A stretch of DNA of 64,000 bases from Cardiocondyla obscurior (Eukaryota; Arthropoda; Insecta; Hymenoptera; Formicidae), in assembly GCF_019399895.1 (NCBI RefSeq), contig NC_091874.1, forward strand, positions 436,501 through 500,500. The letters run 5' to 3'. A program made the translations under genes and the position numbers. The stretch's first letter is position 1. The number at the start of each line of letters is the position of its first letter. The notes under the pieces are model-generated. The model ran no database searches. It had not been told where the DNA came from and worked only from the letters and a program-made list of their open reading frames with translations. Positions 49,301 through 59,949 of the stretch are shown here, piece by piece.

Positions 49301-51149
49301 AAATATTGCTATTTTGAACTTTTATATTAATTTTTTGAGTAAATACACATCGCCTCTAATAACGTAATAATATATCAGTTTATCAACCGAGATAACATTT
49401 TTCTAACCATATTATAATACTGTTAATTTCTCTACTAAACTTTTAACTGTTCTAATATACATAATTTATAATCATATGCAATCATTTGCAAACTAATACA
49501 CTATCTGAGAGAAGTCATTCACTCTATTATTACGATTGGTCTCTATTTTTCCATTAAGCTGCAGCATTTGCAGCATTATAAATGTCTAAGAATAAAAGTA
49601 TATATAGTTAAAAATAGATATCTTTCATACAACTTTCATAATAATTTTTATATACTTTGGCACTAATAAATTCTTAATAATTGTGCAAATCCCCAATAAA
49701 TATGAATCAGGATTTGCCATTACAATTATATTTTATATAAACAAACATTAATTTATTACGTCACTTTCGTGATGTACGTGACACCGTGATCTCGAATTAA
49801 TGCAACAACATAAAGAATATAATGAATTAAAATATGGAAAAGAACCTTTAATTTTCCTTGCAATAGCCATTTCCAGCATAGCTTCCTGCGTCTGTGCTTC
49901 AGGATTTGGTTTCGGTGCAGCCGGAAATGTTACCAGGACTATGCTCATATTATCTCTGCTACCCTGTAACAAAATTGCAGATTGATTAAAATATATTATT
50001 GTTAAAATATAGTAATCGTTACCGTGTTTCTTTTTTTTATTCCACATAAATGCAGATTATACAGAAAATTAAATTTAACATAATTTAGCACATTAAGTAA
50101 AAAATATTATTTTACAAATAAAAATAAAACAGTAAGAAATATAAATAAAATGGTAATAAATATTTCGAGATTTAAATAGTCTCGAAATATTTATGTAAAT
50201 GTAATTTATGTAAAATACTTTTATGTAAATTTTGAAATAAATAAATAAATTAATTAATATACCCACTACAGTAAAATTATTTGTTACATAAAAATGCATG
50301 TACACATATAAATATATATAAAATTAAATTAAATACCTTGTAAAGACAAGTGTCTACAACCAGATTGGTAACTGCTTCTAAATCATCAGTTAGTTGCAGC
50401 CTCGAATGTATAAAATTACATAAATCTTCGTTGTTCATTACATCCCAAATGCCATCACATGCTAAAACTAAAAACTCGTCGTGTTCATCGTCCCTGTCTA
50501 GCACAAATATTTCTGGTTCCGGCGACACTAACTGCTCACAGGGGCCTCGATCTTTCAAATTTTTGTATTCGTAATCACCCAATGCACGGGAAACCGCTAG
50601 AGATCCATTAACTCTTTGGATCATTACGCTACCGCCCGCGTTTTGAATTCTCTCCTTCTCAGCGGGTAAAACGGGCTTGTGATCCCGTGTCGAGAAGACA
50701 GGAAGTCCAGATCTGCAGAGTACCGCCCGAGAGTCGCCACAGTTGGCAATATAAATATTTTTCGGTGATATAAATGCACACACAGCGGTAGAGCCAGACT
50801 TGTCCGTACCAGCGCTCATCTCGGGCAAATCTCTCATCTCGTCGTCGAGTCTGAGGAATCCCGAGTGAATCCCTTTGATAACATCTTCAGCCTTAAACTC
50901 CTGCGTTTGCATTATACATTCTAATAAGTGTTCTGCACTGTGTGCCGATACCAATGCACCTGCATGACCATCAAACACCGCAAAGTAGCTCCAATCTGAG
51001 AGGCCACCTTCCAAACAGGGAATCGCTCTATGAGCGTCCTCCATCTCCATTCGCCAGCCCTGCATGCTGGCAACACCATACCGCAAACCATTGCCAGTGC
51101 CATGCTCGTTGCACTTCTCGGTCTTTGGAGTATCCAAAAACGCCCCCAT
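46332..51149 (-). CDS. PPM1A/PPM1B-type Mg/Mn-dependent Ser/Thr protein phosphatase (PP2C, alphabet-like)
   Basis: Metal-dependent PP2C phosphatase, a family that dephosphorylates MAPK/SAPK and other signalling proteins. Coding exons on the minus strand: 50337-51149 (271 codons), 49846-49963, 46871-46988 and, likely, 46332-46386; a possible last exon is at 42241-42300. The start MGAFLDTP matches PPM1A/B, and Gly2 suits N-myristoylation. Catalytic motifs are intact: MQGWRMEMEDAH, FAVFDGHAG, SGSTAV, NCGDSRAVL, QRVNGSLAVSRALGD, ACDGIWDVM and GSRDNMSIVL. The exon-3 segment YLPPGGGLHAK corresponds to the vertebrate LPPGGGLASK. That exon ends GCTAA|GTAAGT: splicing gives Lys then QPFIEKMFREMCPSKASS, while retention of the intron gives Lys then an immediate stop, so two C-termini are possible. 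Not resolved to PPM1A or PPM1B. Confidence 0.93.
46989..49845 (-). other. PPM1 intron (2.9 kb)
   Basis: AT-rich intron between the 49846-49963 and 46871-46988 exons. It contains the hairpin at 47532-47611. No other feature was recognised apart from A/T runs. Confidence 0.6.
47532..47611. ncRNA. Precursor-miRNA-like hairpin (candidate)
   Basis: The arm at 47532-47558 (ATGCATCTACTTAGGAC, then TGG, then AAGAGTA) pairs with the arm at 47588-47611, whose reverse complement reads ATGTATCTACTTAAGAC, then AAGAGTA with a small asymmetric bulge. The terminal loop is about 29 nt and the total 80 nt, the size and shape of an animal pre-miRNA. It lies in an intron of the PPM1 gene and could be read from either strand. 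No known miRNA was recognised; a small foldback repeat is the alternative. Confidence 0.4.
50156..50194. repeat. Perfect 15-bp hairpin in a PPM1 intron
   Basis: ATAAATATTTCGAGA and its exact reverse complement are separated by a 9-nt loop. Short and AT-rich; function unknown. Confidence 0.6.
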
Positions 51150-51763
51150 ATTACTCTTCAAGTATTTACTCTATCAGTTGATTAATTTGTTTCTTGCTTG
51201 ATTATTTGATTAGCATCATTCCTACCAATCTTCAAAATGGCACTTCTCTCACTCTTACCTAAAATCAAAAGCTTTGCTATATTATATAAATTTCTTTTTG
51301 CTCTGTGCTATTGTTTCCTGAGGCGTCGAACAAGCTGCAAGTTTTGCAGCAAATCAAACGCAGCAATTTCAACGCTAATCGCTGACACAATGATAATAGT
51401 GCATCGATAACACGGGAGCAAACTACCTCGCGAGTTCAAGTGACAAAGGCCGAGGTGAGGATGACCGGAAAGCAAGTCGGCCGGAGTGCGAGTGTATCGA
51501 GCGGTGTTTTGGCAGCGCGCGTTATCGCCCGGCGCGAATAAATCCATTGCTTACGCTACGCGTGCCCGAGGAAACGATATATGCCGCAAGAGCTTTCGTT
51601 CCACGATGGCTTTTTGCGTGATATCGTGCCGCGCGTGGGATAACGCGTGCGGCGGTGTTTCTAAGCGCTCGTTTGTCCGTCGACGACGATCACAGACGAA
51701 GACGCGCGCGCGAAGAACTTCTTATTTGGCAACGACGAATTTTCGCGACTAAAATAGTTTACC

Positions 51764-51800
51764 CGCTCGCTCGCTCGCTCGCTCGCTCGCTCGCCCGCTC
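51764..51800. repeat. (GCTC)n tetranucleotide repeat
   Basis: About nine GCTC units with one interruption, in the CpG-rich PPM1 upstream region. Confidence 0.9.
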
Positions 51801-51930
51801 ACATGCACGCGCGCACGTACGGCTACTGCTCGCACGGATGCTGAGTGTACGAGTAGAGAACTTACGTCGGCGAACCGTGACCGAGGATCATAGTTGTGTC
51901 AGGTACTGAACGAAGCGTGCTCGAACAATC

Positions 51931-51980
51931 TGCCGCCGCCGCCACCGCTGCCGCCGCCGCCGCCACCACCACCACTGCCG
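51931..51980. repeat. (GCC)n/(ACC)n triplet repeat
   Basis: An interrupted GCC/ACC run typical of insect 5' untranslated or promoter DNA. Confidence 0.8.
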
Positions 51981-53669
51981 TCCGTCACCGTCGTCGCCGC
52001 TGCCACTGCGTGATATATCGCAGCGTAATCGCGAAGCGATTAACGCACTCGCATCGTGTTCTCGTCGAAGCTGCGAGCGTAGTTCGTCACCGTCGAGCAC
52101 CACGTACTCGTCGTCTCGTCTTGCTCGCTGATTCCGCCGATTCTGCCTAGCTGGCTGGTTGGCTCGTGCCCGCACACCGCACACAGAGAAACAACGAAAT
52201 CGACTCGCATGAATGGCGGATACACACGGCGGGTCGACGCGGTGCGCATGCGCCGGTTTATTAATAGAAACTCGCGCATCGTCGTCACCGTCGGCCAATT
52301 GACGTCCCGCAATTTCCGTTCGCGCCCGGCCGATATCTCGTTTTATAGGATCGTCACGCGGGGTAAAATTAACTCGCTCTCGTTCCCTCTCCTTCTCGCG
52401 CTCGCGCGCGCGCTGAAATTAACTCGAAGAGGTGTCGCGCGAGAAATGAGCGTTGCGAGAACTGCGATTTCGCGGCCGATAGATCCCGCGCAGTCACCGA
52501 TAATTACCCGCGGCGCTAATTGGCCGCAGCGTCACGCAACTGATTCGACCTGCGTGATCAATTCCGCAAATCGCGCGCGAATTCTTTCCCTCGTCTCTGC
52601 CCCTGACCGCATCCCGTCCTTCCACCCGCCACCGCGGAACGTATTTGTATCCTCCGGATCGGTTTATTGATCGGCTTAATAGCCGATGGGAATTCCGCTA
52701 CGGCTGAGAACGTCAACGGGTCATTGGATTACGCGTTATTACGCCTAGATGCACTCCATTAATCCGCGTTTGTCGCGGAGAACGCTCGCGCGGCCGCTTC
52801 TCATGCGTCCCATCTATAAGCGCACGGGCCGTCCACCCGTCCGCCACCGTCGCCGATTGAGGCGATCAGCTCATTGATCCCTCTCAGCGTGCGCGCGCGA
52901 GGATGCACCCGCCGTGTATGCGCCTGAGGTGTGTATACCTACCTCTATCGCACGACCCAGTTTCGAATAATTGTGAGAAAGTGGAACGTAAACGGCAGCC
53001 GTTCGAATCCACGCGATTCACAAGTTTACCCCGCGCAAACGCATGCGTGGAGAGAACAGATCACTCACGAGATACCCCTTTTCGTTTCCGCTCGAGGGTT
53101 GCTTCGGTCAAACGATTGATTTGCTGAACGATGCTGGGTATTCGCTAGCAATTTTTGTACATAGTATGTACACATGAAATCAGGATGATCTGAAAAATCT
53201 CGGAATCAGTTAGAGTAATATCACTTAAAAAATTTTTTTTTAGTATTATTTTAATTTACCTACTTTGTAAAAGAAAGTTAAAAATTTAGAGTCAACTGTA
53301 CAATTATAGTCTTGCTGAAAATTATGCCAATTACTGATTAAATTAATTAAATTTAATCGGGAGAGAATTTAATTAGTTGGGGCTATTTATATTGTAATCT
53401 TGTAAGTGAAAAAGGTGGCATTTATAAAGTCAGTTAAACCTTTTTATTGAATAAGGATGAGATTTCTTATAGTAATCACAAGGCAGATCGCTAGAAAAAT
53501 TAATTTAATCCTTTGATAAAGGCGGTGCTCAAAAAACAGATTATATCTATAATTATGGTATGTTCCACATACCATAACATATAATAAATACATTTAAATA
53601 TAGATATCTCCAACGTAAGTAGGAGAATCTAGGAAACAATTTTTTGCGTAATTTGCCGCGATGCTTGAA

Positions 53670-55124
53670 TTACTTTGTTTTCGATTCAAAGCCAAGATCT
53701 CTAGGCATCATGAATTGACTGATAACCTCGTCCGTCACTTTACTCTTTGCCACTTGATGCGCAGCAACAAGTTGCTGAACCACGTCGATCAATTCCTTTT
53801 TCAATTCACCCGTTAGGATCTCTCCATTGGTATATCCCTGAAAAAAATTAAATTAATTGTCCGCGATTCTCTTATAGATTGAAAGAAAAGCTGAAGCGAT
53901 CAGGACGCGACTTACTATTCTGATTTGTTCCAATCGTTCGTCATCCTCCAAGAAAAATCGCAGCCATTGATAAGAGATGTCCACCTCACAGTTTCCACCG
54001 AGCTGTCTGTGCTCCTCCACAGTGGCCTGACCGCCCGAGAATGCGTGCTTATTGATTTTGTTCTTAATCTGCTTCGCAGTGTCCGTAAGAAATATCGCTG
54101 TGTTACTGTCGCTTGCCGACATTTTTGTTTTAGAACCTTGCAACGCAGGGAAGAAAGTTGCATGCAACAAAGCTGGCTTGGGATAACCCAGCTTGGGTGC
54201 CACGTCTCTTGTCATGCGAAAGTACGGGTCCTGATCTATTGCACATGGTATTAGGCAATGTGCCTTAGCTGCCTTGAAGATAAAGGGAAAGGAACTAGAG
54301 ATTGCCGGTGCCGCTTGCGTCGGTGGGAACGCAATTTTCGCGATCGGATCACTGTCGCCGAAACCAAAAATGCTTTTTACTTGATTGAATGTGACGCGTC
54401 TCTGTATCCTAATCATGTTCCGATAAAACGCTGGATTGTTCCCTATATGTTCCAGATTGGAAAAAATAAATGTTTTTTTGGGATTAAATCCACAGGCAAT
54501 GATATCCCTTGCATTAGCATAGGCCAGTTTGATTGCATCTTCTATTTCTATGTTTTTCCATATAGCTTTTTCATCATCTGTTAACTGTATGACCAGTGGA
54601 ACATTAAATACATCTTGTAACCATTTGCAGAACATGAAAGGTATGAGATGTCCTAAATGCATTGCGTCGCTGCTTGGTCCTCTACCTGTGTACAGGTAAA
54701 AGAATTTCCCTTGTTCGTACAGATTTAATATAGTATGCATATCCCTATGCGAAAAAAATATGCCTCTTCTGAGAAAGTGATGAGGTTTCTTGCCGGTAAT
54801 TTTTTCGAATCTAGCTAGCACGTCATCGTCAATTTTTGAGCTGCCAAATTTCTCTGCAAAAATTAAGACAAACGATTTACAAGCATGATCTATTCCCCGC
54901 CTTTATCACGAATATAACCTACAAAATCCTAGAAAATTAAATAGCCATTTTAAGCTGCTTATACGTTTACAGGAACAATTTATAAATTGCAACTATTTCT
55001 TTTACTTACTGATCAACTTATCATAATCGATTCCGGTATCATTGACGCTCGCGACCGTCCACGGTGTCACGACGTCCTCGGTCTCGGCGACGCCGTTCTC
55101 CATATGCTCGTCGTTCGTTGTCAT
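53670..55124 (-). CDS. WARS1: Cytoplasmic tryptophanyl-tRNA synthetase
   Basis: Class I aminoacyl-tRNA synthetase that charges tRNA-Trp in the cytosol. Three coding exons, 55010-55124, 53916-54853 and 53670-53837, give 406 residues. The family-wide stretch GIDYDKLI, then FGSSKID, then KPHHFLRRGIFFSHRDM is clear. The HIGH-type signature is MHLGHLIPF at about residues 103-111, and the KMSKS-type loop is SKTKMSAS near residue 285. CAIDQDPYFRMTRDVAP, YPKPALLHATFFPALQG and KHAFSGGQATVEEHRQLGG are almost identical to animal WARS1. The C-terminus is TGELKKELIDVVQ through EVISQFMMPRDLGFE. The N-terminal WHEP domain of vertebrate full-length WARS1 is absent; only about 38 residues precede the catalytic part. 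Divergent from LRR1 by about 500 bp. Confidence 0.97.
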
Positions 55125-55626
55125 ATTCTCCTTCTTTGATATTATCTTTTCTTATATTAATATTATTATTATTTTCTATTAGATATTAAATGCGGTTGCA
55201 CAAAAATTTTCCTGAGCGGTCTGACTCATGTGCTCGTACAATTGGGATGCACCGTCACGAGGGTCACGAGCAACTCAACTCAAGAGGTTATGTCGTCATC
55301 CCGCAGGCAGACGAGTACCGTTCTCCTGATGATGCGCACACAGGACGCGCAGGACGAAATGACGCCGTACCGTGTGCTTTCCCGCCGATCGCCGTAATTA
55401 CCGTCGTGTGTGACATGTGGAGAATGGCAAATAGGCCACCGACATTCTACGGCTGCCCGGCACCCTTAGTTTCCGTTTCCGACAACATTTGACCTTGCTT
55501 GAAGAATATTCAGATGACAGCTAACGCGGCTTTTAGGAAGACGGTCATTTTATGTAACGTTATTAGTGTCATTGCCTCGAACTTTTAACTCGCCGACTTA
55601 CCGAGGCACACAACCGTGAACAGATC
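55125..55626. promoter_or_regulatory. Bidirectional promoter interval between WARS1 and LRR1
   Basis: About 500 bp separates the two divergent start codons. A 100-codon frame at 55190-55492 has no domain and is not called. No core promoter motif could be assigned with confidence. Confidence 0.45.
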
Positions 55627-57232
55627 ATGAAGTTTCACTGCAATGTCGAAATTCATGACAGAACATTGTCTGTCTGCTCACAGAGGAGATCGCAATCAAT
55701 TTTAGCGTTCGCGAAAAAATCAGCTGATGATGCTGAAGTGTGTCTGTATTTACAAACGCGGCAGAAGAAGCAGGGTACAAAGTATCAAGTAGGCAACAAC
55801 AGCCCTTGTCGTCTAACCTTTATTCCTTAATTTTTTTTTCTTTTAAGCGTTATCTAGAACAAATTAATTTTAATAATTATTTAATGGTAGTAAAGTAAGA
55901 ATTGTGTAGTTATAATTTTTTTTTTTTAATACACCTTTTTCTTTTAGATTGCCAACAACATAGAACAAGTATTTACAAAGTTTATTGCCGACGGCAAAAT
56001 TACGATAAGATTGACACGTCCTTGTCACGATCTGATCATTCAGAGTGATATGATTCAATTAAAAAGTTTTCTTCATATATTAAAGCGTATAAAAAATGAA
56101 CGTATTCAAAATTACGATAATATAGTAAAAGATTTCACGCTTATGCCTGATGTGTATTTTAATTCGAGTGATTTTTCTTTGGGTAAAGTAAAAGTAGTGG
56201 TAAAAAAAAAGTCTGAATATCCAACTTTACAAGGTTTTCCAAAAACAACAGAACATCTAATTTTAAGTGGATTAGATAGAAGGTCCTTTGATCGGCAAAT
56301 TTTGCGTTTACAAAGTCTAAGAATTTTAGATTTATCAAACAATAAAATTTCATCCTTGCCAAAAGAAATAGGTACCTTACCTCATCTTCAACAACTTCTA
56401 CTGTCCGGGAATAATTTTGGAAATTCACCTAGATCTAAATGGGCATGGCTAGAACAATCTGCTATTAAGCACAACTTAACTTATTTAGATATAAGTAATA
56501 ATTCGGTAAGTTGTATTTATTAATTTACTAAAGTTTAATTAAAAAATTATTGTTTAATAAGACATTCTATTATTTACAAGAAATTATTATTATTAATAAT
56601 TGTTATAGCTGGCTGAGTTGCCAAAACAAATTAAGAATTTGGCTGCCTTGATACACCTGAAAATTAATCAAAACAAATTGACAAATTTACCACATAATAT
56701 TAAAGCTTTGCGAAACCTAAAAGTTTTAGATGTAGCGAAAAATTGTTTGTCATATTTACCAGGGGCCATAAGACATCTACAATTACAATCTTTAGATATT
56801 GCAGAGAATCCATTTGTCAAATACCCAAACTTAATTAATGGACATATGAATAATGAAAATACAACCAGTGTAAAAATGCAAAGCCTTGTTGAATTGTCAG
56901 CTAAAATTATACTAAAATCTAGGTTCTTATTTTTATTTTATTATTTATGTTACATAGTTTAACGCTTAAAATATACGACACACAAAACCAAATAATTTTT
57001 ATATCTGTATAGGTTAACGTACGATGAAAGTACAATACCGTATACGTTAGTGGAATTTTTGGATGAAGCAAAATGTTGCCATGTATGCAGATCTGCCTGT
57101 TTTGACTGTTTTATAAAGAAGTTTCTATTTCTACATCTAGGAAATGTTGTGGTAAAGACATCGGTGTGTGCTACTTACCAATTTGAATGTTATTTCTGCT
57201 CATTATTTTGCGCTAACCGTTATTCCGTATAA
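55627..57232 (+). CDS. LRR1: LRR1: leucine-rich repeat substrate adaptor of a CUL2 ubiquitin ligase
   Basis: LRR1 is the substrate receptor of CRL2-LRR1, which ubiquitylates the terminated CMG helicase to unload replisomes. Four coding exons, 55627-55788, 55948-56505, 56609-56922 and 57013-57232, give 417 residues (human 414). The N-terminus MKFHCNVEI matches human MKLHCEVEV, and KKQGTKYQ joins IANNIEQVFTKFI. Leucine-rich repeats run from about residue 140 to 320: SLRILDLSNNKISSLPKEIG, LTYLDISNNS, LAELPKQIKNL, LKVLDVAKNCLSYLP and LQSLDIAENPF. They are followed by a BC-box, SLVELSAKIILKSR, and a CUL2-box-like TIPYTLVEFLDEAK. The C-terminus has the conserved Cys-rich end CCHVCRSACFDCF and ECYFCSLFC. 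Confidence 0.94.
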
Positions 57233-57861
57233 ATCAAAATCAAACATTTTCTTTGTTGTTGAGCTTCTTTTTGGTTTTAACTTTTATTTTAATCAGAATT
57301 TATATTAATTCTGTTACACATTCAAAACATAAAAAGTCGACCTTTGTAAAAATTAATTTATTGATGATAAAGCGATTTCAATACGATTGTACAAGATTAA
57401 ATATAAGTTGAACGATATTATTTATTTTATTTTTGGACACTATTTTACGTTATCATAACCTCTTATTTTACATTCACACCATTATAATAATTTATGCAGT
57501 ATAACAATTTAATTTTTGAGTGATTTATATATTTTTATATTAAAAAAAATTAATTTTATAATTGTTTATTTAATATCAATTAAAACTAATTTTTTTTTTT
57601 TTTAACATAATTTGAATTTTATTACCTCATTAAAATATGATAATTTATAATCTTTTACTATATTTTCGAAAAAATGAGATTAAAAATAAATGTATATTTT
57701 CAATAACAACTATGTTGATTTTTATTTATCCCTTGATACCCAAGTAAAAGTCCGATAAGCCTAATTTAATAATTAAAAAAGTATTTTTGTATTACTTCTC
57801 TTTTATAATCATAAATCTTATGTTTATTATTTGCACTCAACGAATTATAATATCGATACTA
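57233..57861. other. Convergent 3' regions of LRR1 and the 262-residue gene
   Basis: AT-rich, with several A/T runs and no open frame of interest. An AATAAA occurs near 57685. Confidence 0.5.
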
Positions 57862-58992
57862 TCATGACGATATGTCTTGCTTTTCAAATTCAAAAAAGGA
57901 ATCGTCAGTCTGTTCGAGGTAATAATTCATTGGTGTCATTGTCGTTTTTTTACCAATACGTTTTAAGTCAATATTATTACCTTTGCTATGTTTTGTATGT
58001 CTCCCCATTTGCAAATGAGGATGAACACAGATTTCAGGATCTTCGTCAAGAGGAACAAATTCCACTTGATTTGTATTATTTGTCAAATACTTGTTTGATA
58101 TGGTTCCATGCTAATGTAATGCAAAAAATATTTTTTTCTTATATTTAATTATTTTTGAACATGCATATTCAGCAACATTTTAAATGTGTAACATATAAGT
58201 GTAACATAGGTATTATATATGATATTAGGATATAATGTTGGACATTATTTATGCTTACCAAGATTTCAGTTTCTTCTTTTGTCATTTTATTTTCATTAGG
58301 ATTATCTATATCCTGCCATGAAATTTTTTCCATTTTAATAAGACTCATAATAGCAGCATTTCTATGGAATCTGTTATTCTGTTTGATACATGTATCTTTA
58401 GCCTTAGATTTATTTAATTGTATATTATGATGATTTGTGTTATTAAACTTTTGAGATATTTTTTCTTGAGGTTTCTCAGATAAACTTTGAATTTGTTTAT
58501 AATAACTATGTTCCCAATGTTCATTTGAAAAATTAATACCACCTGATACCTATGTTAATAATTTATTTTTTTAATTTTATGCATGCTTGAAAAATATATA
58601 TTTGCTTAAACAATATATTTAAATATATATAATTAGCAAGAGTATGTATTTACCTGTTTAATGGCAGCAGAAATTCCATGCTTATCAAAAGAAGGTTTTA
58701 CTTTGTCACTAATGACATCCACATTATCATCCTTGTTTGTGTCATCTTCAAGTATCTAAAATTAAAACAGCAAATAATATAATTATTTACAAATGTAAAA
58801 AAAAGAATTTTTTTTACATATATATATACGAGCATATGTACTGACATTAATGTTTCGTGGTTTTCTCACTCTTCTTTCGTTCATCATTTTGTCTCTCGCA
58901 GCTTGACTTAATCCGTTTAATCGATAAAACTTAGCGCTGTTCTCCGTATAACCAAGTGAGGTTACTTTTTTAATGTTGTCACGCAAATTCAT
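57862..58992 (-). CDS. Uncharacterised 262-residue protein
   Basis: I do not recognise this protein. Four coding exons, all phase 0: 58846-58992, 58654-58755, 58259-58549 and 57862-58110. The donors are GTCAGT (a weak +3 C), GTAAAT and GTAAGC, and each acceptor is a clear TAG or ATAG. The N-terminus is basic and helical-looking (MNLRDNIKKVTSLGYTENS, then AARDKMMNERRVRKPRNIN). The middle is acidic then polar, Asn/Lys/Gln-rich and probably disordered. The C-terminal exon has a more conserved look: NQVEFVPLDEDPEICVHPH, then GRHTKHSKGNN, ending in acidic/aromatic TDDSFFEFEKQD. No signal peptide, membrane segment or catalytic motif is visible. Consistent phase across four exons supports a real gene. 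The start codon lies two bases inside an exon, so a non-coding upstream exon is expected, probably ending near 59273. Confidence 0.7.
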
Positions 58993-58994
58993 AT

Positions 58995-59949
58995 CTGAAA
59001 ATTTAAAAAATTATTTTAGTGGTTATCCAGTTTGTACTCTGCACTACAAATATCGATATGATTGTGTTCATTCAACGCGTTTTTTTTTTTTTGCACAAAA
59101 CAAAAGTCTGACTAAAAAAATTATCTAAACGAATTAACGTACGTTGTCCCTTACGTGATTCACAATTTTAGCTTTTATGATCGTTTATTTTCGACCCTGC
59201 TGTAAAAAATTAAGAAACAAGATACGTTAAATTAAATTTAATTAATTAATTAATTTATATCTGTACCCTTACTACAGTTGATGACGAGAACGCAGAGCCA
59301 AAAAATGCAAGTGATATTCCTTTGTGTCGTCTTTTGATATCACGCATGGAGAACGATTCAGCGAGGCGTTTCGAAATTTTGATTACTCGGACCTTTTGCA
59401 GAACATCGTCAGCATTATACGATAAATTGACGTCACCTTCAATATCAAGATACTTGTTAGACAAGTCATCACATCAAGTCAAACCATTGTTTAACAGTTA
59501 AAACGAGGCTATGTTTATAAATAGTGGGGATTATTTCTACCAACGATACAACTACTAACTAGCGTTAATAATTTTAACTGTTGCGGAGTCACAGCTGCAA
59601 TGTTGCATGCCCTGTGTCTCTTATCGCATGGATGAGGGCGGAATCTGCGATTCGATCCGTTCGCACGAGAGCCTCGAACTTCTCGAGGCGACGGTGATTT
59701 TCCGAAAATCCTTTCGAACTTCCGAAATACGTAACGGTGAGGTAACGTTAGTCTCTAATGGGATATTATGCGACGCGGCCCTATTAAGATAACATTCGGT
59801 GCGGCACTGTCACGGTCGACACTCCTGCAATCCCCGGCATTCTAAGCTCGCGGACGCGCCGTTGAAGAACTTGGAAAAGTATCGCCGCCGTCGTCGATCT
59901 CTTGCTTCCACCGACGGAATAAAGTAAGTCTTCGATTACTCTTAGAACG
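58995..59949. promoter_or_regulatory. Divergent promoter interval with an open upstream exon
   Basis: This interval separates the 262-residue gene (minus) and the TXNDC5-type gene (plus). On the minus strand, 59273-59464 is open and protein-like (DVNLSYNADDVLQKVRVIKI) but has no in-frame ATG before 59347; it probably forms the 5' exon of the 262-residue gene. The part nearest 59950 is the 5' untranslated region and promoter of the thioredoxin gene. Confidence 0.45.

Larger units (their letters stand above)
51150..53669. promoter_or_regulatory. CpG-rich region upstream of PPM1, then 3' region of WARS1
   Basis: From about 51400 to 53130 the DNA is CpG-rich and holds a GCTC tetranucleotide repeat and a GCC/ACC triplet repeat; it is the likely PPM1 promoter and 5' untranslated region. 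The open frames at 51888-52298, 52209-52670 and similar are low-complexity Arg/Ala/Thr-rich shadows. From about 53150 the sequence turns AT-rich and contains the WARS1 3' untranslated region, with a minus-strand AATAAA near 53448. Confidence 0.45.

Noticed and set aside
51888..52670. Several overlapping ORFs in the CpG-rich region upstream of PPM1
   Set aside because: Low-complexity Trp/Arg, Ala/Thr or Arg/Ser runs caused by triplet repeats and GC-rich sequence; no domains.
53002..53014. GTTCGAATCC, identical to a tRNA B-box
   Set aside because: No matching A-box at the right distance and no cloverleaf could be drawn from the flanking bases.
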